Shown here: one piece after another, positions 41,870-51,219 of the stretch
Numbering within the stretch: position 1 is the stretch's first letter
Layout: the number at the start of each line of letters is the position of its first letter
DNA from: Bog-532 sp963742875
GTDB taxonomy: Bacteria; Actinomycetota; Actinomycetes; Streptosporangiales; Streptosporangiaceae
Direction: 5' to 3'
Length of the DNA stretch: 64,000 bases
Assembly (NCBI GenBank): GCA_963742875.1
Contig: CAVUNO010000017.1
Span: 310,001 to 374,000, forward strand
Translations under genes and position numbers: made by a program
The notes under the pieces: generated by a model
What the model saw: only the letters and a program-made list of their open reading frames with translations
The model's database searches: none
What the model was told of the DNA's origin: nothing

Positions 41870-43990
41870 ATGACTGAGTTGCAGGGATTTCCCACTGGAT
41901 CCGGTTACGCGGAAGCAGTGCAGCATCCTGAACGCTGCTTCTCAGATCCTCATCTCAGATCGGCCTCGATTGAACGGATGGCAATGGGGCTGCCCAGGAT
42001 GATTTCCGGCAACTTCGCCTCCGTTTTTCCAATGACCTCGGCTTCAGGGCACAAGTACGCGGTGAAATGCTTCACCCGCCCGGTGTCGTATCAGCTGGAC
42101 CGCTACAAGCTCATCAGTGCGCATCTGGGCACACTCAGACCCTGGTGGTCGACTGACTTTCAGTTCATCCCCGAGGGCATCCAGGTAGACGGTGCCCGGT
42201 ATCCAATCCTGCGAATGAACTGGGTACAGGGACTCACGCTGACTCGCTGGGTGAGCGAGAACGTTCATGAGCCTGGGGCCGTCGCTCACCTGTCGCGCCG
42301 GTTCGACGGGCTGATCCGCGATCTGACCGCCGCCGGGATGGCTCATGGAGATCTGCAGGCCGGAAACCTGCTCGTCGCTGACGACGGCCGGCTGCATCTC
42401 GTCGATTATGACGGCATGTACGTGCCCGGCCTGGATCGGCTGCCACCGGACGAGGTCGGCCATCCGGACTATCAGCCACCAGGTCGCTCTCAGCATGACT
42501 ACGGCCCGGCCATGGATCGCTTCTCCGCCTGGCTGATCTCCCTGTCGCTGAAAATCCTGGCTGCCGCTCCCGAACTTTGGGATCAGCTTAACCCCGACCA
42601 TGACGAGTATCTGCTGCTCGATAGGAATGACCTTCGTGACCTGAGTTCATCGCCGCGTTTCTCCGCGCTCTGCTCCCATCACAATGCGGAAGTTCGCCGG
42701 CTTGCGCAAATAATGCGCCAGATCCTCTTGCTCCCGGTGGCGGCGATACCCACCCTCGCGGCCCCTTCGCCAGACGACAGCCGTACTCCCACGGCCCCGC
42801 CAAACAACGTATCGCGTGGCATACCCAGCTGGATGAGGAGCCACCTTCCAGAGCCTGCCGGCTCGCCGGTTACGCCCGACGCGCAGTCGTCCTCCGGGCA
42901 GAGCCAGCACAGCGGCCGGCGGCTCACCTGGCTTATCCGTATACTCGCTGCGCTACCGCTGATAGCGTTGGCCGGCGCCAGCGACTTGCCAGCCAGTCTG
43001 ACGGTGTTCGCCGCCGCCATCTTCCTCGTCACGATAGTGCTATGGGTACTCTACCTGCGCAGTCCGCTCAATCGCGCATTTGCCGAAACGAGACGGTCAC
43101 GCAGGAAGGCCGTATCGGGTGTGAGAAAAGCGACCGGGAGAATCTCCAGGGTCGAGAAAGAGGTAGCGGGTGCCGAGCGCACACTGAAGCGAATGGCTAA
43201 CCGGCAGGCGAAAGAGCAGGCGTCACTCAAAGCCAATTTCGATCGCAGGCGGCACAAGACATCGCATGAGGTTGAGTCGACCGATCGCCAGCTCGCCCGG
43301 CTGGGTGACCGCAAGAAACGTGAAGCCGGACGCCGCCTCACGCAATACCAGCAATCCAACATCAGAACCAGGCTGTCTCAGGCTCAGCTTCACGCCAATG
43401 ACGTGTCTGGTGTCGGCGGACAGCTTGTCGAGAAGTTGCGCTCAGCCGGTATACGATCTGCTGCTGATTTCGTCGGAGTCGGGTCGGCCAGCAACGGAGG
43501 GCCTACTGTCGTTTATTTCCGGCTGGCATCGGGCCGCCGGGCACACGTCCCGGGCATCGGAAGGGTAAAGGCTGAGCGGATCGACCAATGGCGGCGGACT
43601 CAGGTGGCAAGTGCCACGGCAGTTCAGCCTGCCGCGCTGCCGGCATCAGAACTGAGCGCTATCGACGCACAATTCTCGGCCGAGCAGCGACAGCTTCAGG
43701 AGCAGCGTACTCGCGCTACCAAGCAAATCGCCGACCAGATCGCCGTGATAGGGCAAGAACTGAACACGGCACTGGCCGAGATGGAAAGGCAGGATCAAGC
43801 CGAACTGGCGCCGTTGGACCAGCGAAAATCAGCACTGGCGGCTCAGCTCGCCCAGGCTCATTCCGATCATCTGGCCGCGCAGCAACTGGTACGCGACTGG
43901 GATAACCGCATCGCGTCGGCCGCGCGACCCACGTTCGGCCGCTTCGTGAGCACAGCGATCCGCGGAAGGGAACCAGGCAGAGCGAGTTAG
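41870..43990 (+). CDS. Membrane-anchored protein-kinase-like protein with coiled coils and helix-hairpin-helix domain (third gene of the triad)
   Basis: The 706-residue protein starts 6 bp after the phosphatase gene. Residues 40-290 are kinase-like: ASVFP glycine-poor loop, AVKCF (Lys 66), HGDLQAGN (159-166; HGD replaces HRD) and DYDG (179-182; in place of DFG). Two adjacent TM helices (about 354-397) follow, then a coiled coil (415-500), a helix-hairpin-helix pair (VSGVGGQLVEKLRSAGI, VPGIGRVKAERIDQW) and another long coiled coil. This kinase-HhH architecture is that of TerY-P triads described by comparative genomics. The HhH suggests contact with DNA. Confidence 0.85.
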   Translation: MTELQGFPTGSGYAEAVQHPERCFSDPHLRSASIERMAMGLPRMISGNFASVFPMTSASGHKYAVKCFTRPVSYQLDRYKLISAHLGTLRPWWSTDFQFIPEGIQVDGARYPILRMNWVQGLTLTRWVSENVHEPGAVAHLSRRFDGLIRDLTAAGMAHGDLQAGNLLVADDGRLHLVDYDGMYVPGLDRLPPDEVGHPDYQPPGRSQHDYGPAMDRFSAWLISLSLKILAAAPELWDQLNPDHDEYLLLDRNDLRDLSSSPRFSALCSHHNAEVRRLAQIMRQILLLPVAAIPTLAAPSPDDSRTPTAPPNNVSRGIPSWMRSHLPEPAGSPVTPDAQSSSGQSQHSGRRLTWLIRILAALPLIALAGASDLPASLTVFAAAIFLVTIVLWVLYLRSPLNRAFAETRRSRRKAVSGVRKATGRISRVEKEVAGAERTLKRMANRQAKEQASLKANFDRRRHKTSHEVESTDRQLARLGDRKKREAGRRLTQYQQSNIRTRLSQAQLHANDVSGVGGQLVEKLRSAGIRSAADFVGVGSASNGGPTVVYFRLASGRRAHVPGIGRVKAERIDQWRRTQVASATAVQPAALPASELSAIDAQFSAEQRQLQEQRTRATKQIADQIAVIGQELNTALAEMERQDQAELAPLDQRKSALAAQLAQAHSDHLAAQQLVRDWDNRIASAARPTFGRFVSTAIRGREPGRAS

Positions 43991-44030
43991 TTCAAGCGCT
44001 CAGCCAGCCGCTTTCCTGGGTTAAGCAGCC

Positions 44031-44063
44031 GTCACCCCGGGGGCCTGGGGTCCCCGGGGTGAC
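44031..44063. terminator. Bidirectional hairpin between convergent genes
   Basis: GTCACCCCGGGG (44031-44042) pairs with CCCCGGGGTGAC (44052-44063) across 9 nt, between the kinase gene (plus) and the lectin-like gene (minus). Confidence 0.85.
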
Positions 44064-44077
44064 AGGTTGTCAGGTTG

Positions 44078-45052
44078 TCAGCTGGTGACCTTGACCCAGC
44101 CGGTGAAGGTGGGCGGGTACGCCGTCCAGCGGCCGGTGCTCAGGTAGACCTGGCTGTCGGCGCCGAGCCCGAGCGTGTAGGTGGTCGAACCGCCGACGGT
44201 TGTGTTGGCGGCCGCCAGGCCGGTGGTGAAGGCGCCGCCAATCTTGTGCCAGCCCGGTGACGTGGCCAGGAACCGGTGGTAGTAGGCGGCGCTGTCGGCG
44301 CCGCGGACGAACGCGGCCAGCGCACCCGGGACCGTGGTCAGCGCGGGAGAGACGGTCGTCTGGCCACCGACCGGGCTGAAGCCGGTCACCCCCGCATGGG
44401 CGAGGTAGAGCTCCTTGTTGGCGCCGACCACCAGCACGTACGTGCCGGCGAAGTAGGCGGCGGAGGGCCCGGTGCCGCCGTACAGGCCGCCACCGATGGT
44501 GTACCAGGCGCCCCACCCGGAGGGGCTGTGGTCGCGGCCCCAGACGGCCCCGTTACCGCCGCGCACGAACACCGAGTAATCGGCGCTGGCGGGGCCGCGG
44601 AACACCGCGCCGGGCTTGGATGTGAGGTTGCCGCCCAGAGAACTCCAGTTGCTCCAGGTGGTGCCGGTACGCGTGGCGGTCCAGAGCGCATGATCGGGAC
44701 CTTCGCCGAACACGATCAGGGAGGAGCCGTTGTACAGCCCAGACACCGCAGCGACCACTTTCCCGTCGCTTACCTGCGTCGGCGTTTTGCCGAGGACATG
44801 TGTCCAGACCGTGCCGTTGGCGGCGGTGTAAAAGACGTTGAGGCCGACGCTACCGCCCGCCACCGCGGCGGGTGCGATGCCCGGTGCCGGAGGCGGCGGT
44901 GCCGCTGACGCAACCGTCACCGACGCCGCGGCCAGCCCGAGGGCCGCCGCCGACGCCGCCAGCCCGGCGATCAGGCGCCGCCTCCACCGCGTGACAGGCG
45001 GTGGGGACGTTGCCGTACTGCTCGGGCGGGTCCCATCCCAGATTGGCTGCAT
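44078..45052 (-). CDS. Secreted PLL/tectonin-like lectin beta-propeller
   Basis: ATG 45052 (MQPIWDG) fits GGAAGGA upstream; ATG 45082 is also in frame. The 324-residue product has a signal peptide (WRRRLIAGLAASAAALGLAA, ASAAPPPP). The rest consists of repeated blades of about 45 residues with VFYTAANGTVWTHVLG, VFGEGPDHALWTATRTG, VFVRGGNGAVWGRDHS, VVGANKELYLAHAG, AFVRGADSAAYYHRF and GLGADSQVYLSTG. This periodic G-D/N-x-LW pattern is typical of PLL-type and tectonin propeller lectins. It may bind glycans outside the cell. It is monocistronic and convergent with the triad. Confidence 0.8.
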   Translation of the reverse strand: MQPIWDGTRPSSTATSPPPVTRWRRRLIAGLAASAAALGLAAASVTVASAAPPPPAPGIAPAAVAGGSVGLNVFYTAANGTVWTHVLGKTPTQVSDGKVVAAVSGLYNGSSLIVFGEGPDHALWTATRTGTTWSNWSSLGGNLTSKPGAVFRGPASADYSVFVRGGNGAVWGRDHSPSGWGAWYTIGGGLYGGTGPSAAYFAGTYVLVVGANKELYLAHAGVTGFSPVGGQTTVSPALTTVPGALAAFVRGADSAAYYHRFLATSPGWHKIGGAFTTGLAAANTTVGGSTTYTLGLGADSQVYLSTGRWTAYPPTFTGWVKVTS

Positions 45053-45082
45053 GGTGCGCATTCCTTCCGCTGAGTGGTGCAC

Positions 45083-45769
45083 CCCGGCGCTCAGCGTGAT
45101 AGCAGGCAGCGGGTGCGCCCCCGTTGCCCGCGCGCCGCCATCGCAGGTCCCCCTGAAATGGCCAGTTCTCCCGTATAGCGCCGGACGTCTGGCATCCAGC
45201 CGACGTAGGGCGATTATGTGACGAATGTGAGCAAATCAACAAGGTCAAAGTCCCATTTTCCGGCATCATTTCGGTTGCAGTTCGTTGCTATGTCGCCCGA
45301 GGGCGAATTGTCGCCCGTTGGGCCGAATGTTCCCGCTGTCGGAATTACCGTTGTCATGGCGGACCTGCGGGAAATGAACGGCTTCTCTGCCCGGCCGGAA
45401 CGCCGGATGATGAGCTACTGAACCAGCTGGCGGCCGGGCTCGGGTGGGAGCGCCGGCCGCCAGGCTCGTCGGCCGCGCTGGGGCTATGCCTCAGCGGCCG
45501 TTCAGGGTGAAGGCGTACGGCTTGTCGTCGCTGTTGTAGCCCGAGCCGATTTCTCCGGGTGGGAACCGGTGCCCCCGTACGCGGCGCCGTGGACGATCGC
45601 CGCGCGGATTAACTTCCAGAGACCCGGGATCTGCACGAAAAGTATGAGCCTTTGGGCCGGCACGTGTCAATGAGCGAATCGAATTGCCTGATATAAGCAG
45701 AGAATTGCCCGATGTAAGCGGAATGGCCGGCCAAAGTCCACGACGCCATGGCGGGGCAACAGGCCGATC
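45083..45769. other. Intergenic region with a hairpin and a frameshifted C-terminal relic
   Basis: An inverted repeat CTGGCGGCCGG / CCGGCCGCCAG lies at 45427-45437 and 45453-45463. On the minus strand 45491-45610 carries a relic: AAIVHGAAYGGTGSHP in one frame, then after a shift GEIGSGYNSDDKPYAFTLNG and TGA 45491. It looks like the end of a lost enzyme gene, family not identified. A plus frame at 45218-45421 has no support. Confidence 0.45.
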
Positions 45770-46936
45770 TCAGCCAGCGGCCCCCGGGAACAGGGCGATC
45801 GATGCGGTGAAAGTGTGCAGGTAGTTCTGGCCGGCCACCGGCCCGAGCTCTCCCCCGCAGAAGAACCCCGCCACCGGGATATCACCGAGCATGCTGGCCA
45901 GGAGCCGGGCATCGTGATCGGGTTCGGCGAACATCCGCGATCCGCGGCCGTTGCAGGTGAACAGCAGCGCCCCGGCCGGCTTCCGGCCGCCGAGAGCGGC
46001 GGTTTCCTGGTCCAGGATGCGCTGTAGGTCCTTGTCCGCCGAATCGGCGTCCCGGACATGGAACTGCAGCGTCTGGCCCACCTCGACCTCGCCGCCGACC
46101 GCGATGGCCCCGGTCGCGGAATCGGCGCCGAGGATGCCGCGGATCAGGAAATCGCCCTGGTACTGCTCGGCCCGGTACTCGTCTATGACCATCCCGACCT
46201 GGAGGCCCTGGGTGAGCAGCTCCCGGTCACGGCTGGTCAGCGTCGCGGCCAGCTCCTGCAGGCGGGTCATAGCCGAGCGGCCGCCAAGCTCCCGGACGAG
46301 ATTACCCTCGGCCGCGGTGACGGTGAAGGGCTCTCCGATCGGGCGGCATCCCTGTGAGACCAGGGGATGGATCTCGGCGTACGGCAGGTAGGCGCCGACG
46401 GCACCCTGCGACAGGACCCGGCCGTCGAGGAACATCCGGCTCTGCCCGGACGCCAGGCCGCCACTGGCTATCCCTCCCATGACGTGCGTTCCGGCGACGT
46501 CGGCGTTCAGGTGGGCCAGCAGGTGGTCGGGCGGGAACGTGAACGGGTCACAGATCATCAGGTACACGCCGGTCCGGCCCGGCTCGAACCGGTAGCCGCC
46601 GTAGGCGCCGCCACTGGCCGTCCGCACGAACTCCATGTCGAACGTCTCGGCCGGGCCCACCTCGGCCGCGAGCCACAGCGAAACGGCCGGCTCGGACTCC
46701 ACCTCGCGGGCCCCGCCAACCACGGACTCCGCCACGCAGCCGATGAGCGGGAGCGGGCCGGTCTGGTCAATGACCGCCGCGAGAAGTGCCCCAGCCGATT
46801 CGTGGAAATGGGCGGAGGCGAACAAGATCCCGAACGCAGGCGGGCTGTCCCCCAGCGACGCGCGGGCCACCCCAGCGGCCCGGCGGCCAGCCTCGCCGGG
46901 ATCCGCGGTGAGCACAAGGGCCGCGCCAGCCTTCAC
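45770..46936 (-). CDS. FIST-domain sensory protein (FIST N and C)
   Basis: GTG 46936 starts a 388-residue protein. The N-terminal FIST part has FASAHFHESAGALLAAV, IGCVAESVVGGAREVESEPA and FDPFTFP-like ICDPFTFPPDHLLAHLN with HVMGGIASGGL. The C-terminal FIST_C part has LGGRSAMTRLQELAATL, GDFLIRGILGADSATGAIAVG, VGQTLQFHVRDADSADKDLQ, and ALLFTCNGRGSRMF with GFFCGGELGPV. FIST proteins are thought to bind small ligands such as amino acids in signalling. No output domain is fused here and no signalling gene adjoins. Confidence 0.9.
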   Translation of the reverse strand: MKAGAALVLTADPGEAGRRAAGVARASLGDSPPAFGILFASAHFHESAGALLAAVIDQTGPLPLIGCVAESVVGGAREVESEPAVSLWLAAEVGPAETFDMEFVRTASGGAYGGYRFEPGRTGVYLMICDPFTFPPDHLLAHLNADVAGTHVMGGIASGGLASGQSRMFLDGRVLSQGAVGAYLPYAEIHPLVSQGCRPIGEPFTVTAAEGNLVRELGGRSAMTRLQELAATLTSRDRELLTQGLQVGMVIDEYRAEQYQGDFLIRGILGADSATGAIAVGGEVEVGQTLQFHVRDADSADKDLQRILDQETAALGGRKPAGALLFTCNGRGSRMFAEPDHDARLLASMLGDIPVAGFFCGGELGPVAGQNYLHTFTASIALFPGAAG

Positions 46937-47214
46937 GAGTCCAGGTTACGTCGGCGATCCGGCGGCGTTCGAGCCCAGGGCAACCCGCCGGAGGCGAGCC
47001 CGGGGTCGCGGCGGGCTCCCGCCAATGTCCGTTCGGAAATCTTGACATGCCGCTCTGATGTATTTGCATAGCGATAACTCCCCCGGCGGCATCGGGGCGG
47101 GCTGTCTTTCACCGCCGAATTGTGGGACAGTGGCAGGGCATAGTGGGCCTGGATCTGTCCGGACCATGCGCTCCCTCGCCGCTAGCAGCTTCTTCGTTGA
47201 AGGCGGCGAGACCT

Positions 47215-47454
47215 ATGGCAGAACCTGCGATCAGCCAGGCCTTCCGTGGTGCGACCATCGCAGCGCGGCGGTTTCGGCGGCCACCCGATGCTGTCCATCC
47301 TGTGCTGTGCCTCTACTGCCGGACGGAAAAATTCGTGTACTGGCCGCCGGCCAGCCGGCTGCGCCTGGCCAACTGCCCCGGTTGCCAGCGGCGGGCACGC
47401 GCCGACCGGGACGTCGCAGCGGTGCGCGCCAGCACGACGACGACGATGCGCTAG
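47215..47454 (+). CDS. Small zinc-ribbon protein
   Basis: ATG 47215 (MAEPAISQAF) has GGCGAG a few bases upstream; the longer frame from 47122 lacks a site. The 79-residue protein has LCLYC (CxxC) and NCPGC (CxxC) 22 residues apart, enough for one zinc ribbon, framed by basic segments (IAARRFRRPP, QRRARADRD). It may bind nucleic acid or protein. No family name is given. Confidence 0.6.
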   Translation: MAEPAISQAFRGATIAARRFRRPPDAVHPVLCLYCRTEKFVYWPPASRLRLANCPGCQRRARADRDVAAVRASTTTTMR

Positions 47455-47540
47455 GGCTCAGAGACGCCAGGTGAGCGACGGGCGCGCCAGTGCCACGTTA
47501 CGGCCGGGGATGCCCGCGTGCTGCCGTTCCCTGGAACCAG

Positions 47541-47600
47541 CCGCTGTTCCCTGGGAATGGCCGCTGTTCCCTGGGAATGGCCGCTGTTCCCTAGGAATGG
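47541..47600. repeat. Three tandem 20-bp repeats with a palindromic core
   Basis: CCGCTGTTCCCTGGGAATGG is repeated at 47541, 47561 and 47581 (last copy with CTAGG); a diverged unit precedes at 47521. Each holds TTCCCTGGGAA, an 11-bp palindrome. They end inside the last codons of the HTH/discoidin gene and lie after the zinc-ribbon gene. Confidence 0.9.
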
Positions 47601-48625
47601 CCGTGCAGGTGAATGTCGTAGACACTGGCCTGGAAGGTGCCCTTGGCATCGGGTGGCAGCCTGGTGAACCAGATGAGGACATACTTGGCGCGCACCGCCG
47701 CGGTGGGCCACATGCGGACGGTACCGCCCGCACCCGCCGCGCTCGCCACCTCGCGCAGGTCGGCCAGTACGGGGACATTTCCGGCCCGCAGGTGGACGTC
47801 GGCGCCGCGGATACCGCCGAGCATGATCTGCGCGGAAGTGATCGTCACCCGCCGGCCCATGTCCAGCAACAGGCCGGTGCCCGGCTTCAGGTTCCCGAAA
47901 GCCGCCGTGGTGTACCAGTCGCTGCGCCAGCCGGTCGCGTGACCACCGTCGATCACCGCTGCCGCATGGTGCGGATCGTCGCCCGTTCTGGTGCCGCCGG
48001 GGCCGAACGCCGCCGCTTTGACCGGCGTCAGTACCTGCACCGGGACCGCAGCAGGGGCAGGGGCGGCGGTGCTGTGCGTGGGCGGCGGCGCCGGGCTGGG
48101 CGTGGATGTCGGCGCCGGGCTGGGCGTAGATGTCGGCGCCGGGCTGGGGGTGCCGCGCCCGGCAGGAGCCGCCCCGGCCGGGTGGGAGGCGGCGTGACCG
48201 GAGCCGGCGCGGTCGGCCGCGGCCACCGCCTTACCGCCCGGCGCGTCGCCCGCAGCCGTGGCAAAGTGATAGGCAGCCCAGCTCACGATGGCCAGGACAG
48301 CCACGCCCAGCGCGGTCCGGGCCAGCCGACGCCGCCTGAGCGTCCTGGCCGCCGCGCCCGGGCGCAGGACAACGAGCTCCTCGATGTCTTCGACGGTCCG
48401 CACCGTCGCGTCGTACTCCTGAATCAGCGGATCAGGATCCGCTCCCACGACATGGGCAATGGCACGGATATGGCCGCGAGCGTATGCGTCACCGCCGCAT
48501 GCGGCGAAGTCATCCTTCTCGATTCCCCAGATGATTGCTTCCCGGATGCGGGTCTCGCGGCTGACCTCCCTTACGGTGAGATGGGACCGCCAGCGGGCGT
48601 CGGCTAGCACCGCGCCGATGCTCAC
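47591..48625 (-). CDS. RodZ-like HTH membrane protein with C-terminal discoidin-like domain
   Basis: GTG 48625 follows GGAGGTGAAGC. The 344-residue protein has an N-terminal HTH_25 domain (IGAVLADARWRSHLTVREVS, AYARGHIRAIAHVVGADPDP), a basic juxtamembrane segment and one TM (TALGVAVLAIVSWAAYHFA). A Pro/Ser/Thr linker with TPSPAPTS repeats follows, then an external beta-domain resembling F5/8 type C: GGHATGWRSDWYTTAAFGNL, GLLLDMGRRVTITSAQIM, YVLIWFTRLP. RodZ-type proteins tie the cytoskeleton to the wall; the discoidin-like module instead suggests glycan sensing. Confidence 0.82.
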   Translation of the reverse strand: MSIGAVLADARWRSHLTVREVSRETRIREAIIWGIEKDDFAACGGDAYARGHIRAIAHVVGADPDPLIQEYDATVRTVEDIEELVVLRPGAAARTLRRRRLARTALGVAVLAIVSWAAYHFATAAGDAPGGKAVAAADRAGSGHAASHPAGAAPAGRGTPSPAPTSTPSPAPTSTPSPAPPPTHSTAAPAPAAVPVQVLTPVKAAAFGPGGTRTGDDPHHAAAVIDGGHATGWRSDWYTTAAFGNLKPGTGLLLDMGRRVTITSAQIMLGGIRGADVHLRAGNVPVLADLREVASAAGAGGTVRMWPTAAVRAKYVLIWFTRLPPDAKGTFQASVYDIHLHGHS

Positions 48626-48857
48626 GCTTCACCTCCGCTGTCATAGAGCCGCCCACGCCGCCTGCAATATCACGTGTACTCGGCCATACCGGTCATTGCC
48701 CGGATTGTGTCACGCCTCTTCTCCGCCGTCGCGCGACCCGCCGCAGCACGCCGATCCGAATGACCGGGGAGAGCGCCCGGCACGTCGGCATCTCGGTGCG
48801 ATCCGGGAGCGGAGCCCGCCGGTGTCACATTTCCCCTGGTTAGGAGAGTATGGGGAG

Positions 48858-51004
48858 GTGAACATCGATGGGGGGGACATCGCGTTCGTGCGCGTGCTAG
48901 GACCAATTCAGGTCGTGACCACCTCGGGACGCGTGCTTCGATCTGCCCAGCGCGAGCCAGCGCCGGCTGCTGGCCCGGCTGGCCGCGGACGCCCCGCGGG
49001 CACTGCGGGTGGATCTCCTGTGTGAGGTGCTCGGGATTTCGCCGGGCGCGTTGCGCACGACCGTGTCGCGGCTCCGTAAGGGTTTCGGGGACACTATCGT
49101 CGTGGCGTCGCAAGGCCGCTATCGTCTCACCGCCCCCGTCGACGCCGCCTTGTTCACCGCCTCGCTGTCCCAGCCCGGGGCGGGTGACGATCGGATCGGG
49201 ACGCTCGAACGAGCGCTGGCGCTGTGGACAGGCCCGGCGTTCGAGGAGTTCTCGACCGAGGCCTGGGCCGGGCCTCAGGCCGCCCGGCTCGCCGAGCTGC
49301 ACGCGTCGGCGATCGAGGACCACGCCGTCGCACTGATCATCGCGCGGCGGTGGGCGGAGGCTATCGCCGAGCTCAGGGCGCACGTCTCGATGAACCCGCT
49401 GCGGGACATACGCCGGGCTCCCGCGCGGCCGGCGCCGGCGGCTGCACGCGCAAGCCGCCGAGGTGCTGGCCAAACAGCCCGGCGCAGTCACGATCCGTCT
49501 CGCGGCCCAGATAGCGCGCCACTACAACCTGGGCGGACTGCCCGCCGAGGCCCGGCACTGGGCGATGACGGCCGGTGATTACGCGGCCAGGCAGCTGTCC
49601 CCGGCCGAAGCGGCCCGCTGGTACCGGACGGCGCTGCACCACGGCGCCGCCCTCGATGTTCCCGATGACGAACACGCTGATCTCCTCGTCCGGCTCGGCC
49701 ACGCGCAGCAGCAGGCCGACGATCCCGGCGCCCTCGCGACCTTGACCGAAGCGGCGGCGCTGGCCCGCGGCTGCGGCGCGACCGCGATCGTGGCGCAGGC
49801 TGCCCTGGCTACCGACCGCGGGTTCCTGCGGCTCGGCCCGGCCGCCCCGGCGCAGGTGGCGATCGTCGAGTCCGCCCTTGAGGTCGTCGACGCCGATCCG
49901 GCCACGCGCGCCCGGCTCCTGGCGCTGCTGGCCGAGAACCTCGTCTCCGACGTGGCCGGGACCCGGCGCACCGGGCTGGCCCGCGAGGCCATTGCGCTGG
50001 CCGATGCCAGTCCCGATCGGACGCTTCTCGCCCGGATCTGCTCATCGGTGCTGTACGCCCTCTGGGGCCCCGATTGCGAGGCAACGCGGCTGCGGGCCGA
50101 CGTCGCCGAGAGGTCGATCGCCGCCGCGGCGACCGCCGGTGATCTGCCCCTTGAATTCGGCGTGCACGCCGCGGCCTACACCGTCGCCATCCAGCTGGCC
50201 GACCCAGCCGGGGCCGCCCGCAGCCTCGGGCGGCTGCACACCATCGCCGACCAGATCGGCGCCCCGCACATGACCTGGACGGTGGGCTGGTACGAGGCGT
50301 TCGTCGCCACGATGCAGGCCCGCTTCGCCGACGCCGATCGGCTGGGGCGAGAGACCGTGGAGCTCGGCCTGGCCATCGGTGCCGCCGACGGCGTTGCTCT
50401 CTTCGCCGGGCAGGCGGCCGTGCTGGCCACCATCGCCGGTCATCATGCTGAACTGCCGCCGATCGTCGCGGAGGCGATCGGCGCCGGGCCGGTGCAGCTC
50501 ACCTTTTACCTCGCCCACGCCATCGTCAGCGTGGCCAGCGGCCCCAGGGAGGTCGCCAGCGACCTGCTCGGCGAAGCAGCGGCCGCCGGATTCCGGAACG
50601 TCCCGCCGGACCTCATGTGGATGACATCCATGCTCGGCTACGCCATCCTCGCGATCGAGCTGGAGGATCTCGGCGCCGCCGCCCAGCTCCTCGCGATCAT
50701 CGAGCCATACGCCGGCGAGGTCGCCACCAACCTGGGGCCGGTCGCCGCCTACGCGGGACGGCTCGCGTCCCTGCTCGGCCGGCATGACGTCGCCCAGCAC
50801 CTGAACGCCGCACTCGAGATCGCCGGCGCCTTCGACTGGGACTACCACCGCGCCGCGATCCTGATCGCCCGGGCCGCGGCCCGCCGCCAGTCGCTCGGCC
50901 GACTCGACGGCCCAGCATGCGCGTGGCTCGCGACGGCCGAGGGAATCTGCACCGCGCACGGGCTACCGGGGATGCTGGCCATGATCGGCGCGCTGCGGGC
51001 GTGA
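48858..51004 (+). pseudogene. Degenerate SARP/BTAD-ATPase-TPR regulator (frameshifts and ATPase deletion)
   Basis: GTG 48858 begins VRVLGPIQVVTTSGRVL, the winged-helix start. After a one-base shift near 48942 the text continues DLPSASQRRLLARLAADAPR, then LCEVLGISPGALRTTVSRLR and the BTAD part ALWTGPAFEEFSTEAWAGPQ to NPLRDI (about 49405). The AAA domain with Walker motifs is then missing. In a third frame RRLHAQAAEVLAKQPGAVTI leads into a TPR region to TGA 51002. So three pieces of a roughly 1000-residue regulator remain, and the C-terminal piece (from 49463) is an open frame of 513 codons. Function is presumably lost. Confidence 0.85.
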
Positions 51005-51219
51005 TGCGGGCGCCCTGCGGGCGTGATGCCGGCTTGATGCGCCGCTGAGACGGCCTGGCGTCAGGATACTGTCAACGGCGCCGCCCGGTGCCGACGAAGC
51101 TCGGCGTCAACTACCCGCCCTCCCGGCAGCTGAGCTCCAGTACCGAAGAACCAGACCCGGGCGACCGGCGTGCCGCACACGGCGGCGCACCGATCGCCGT
51201 ATCAGCGAAAGGCACCGCA

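Noticed and set aside
40712..41926. Minus-strand frame with repeated VRVCIV units opposite the phosphatase
   Set aside because: The repeat is simply the complement of the DNADPH-coding repeat.
45218..45421. Plus-strand 67-codon frame
   Set aside because: No SD, no recognisable family and inconsistent composition; it lies between two minus-strand genes.
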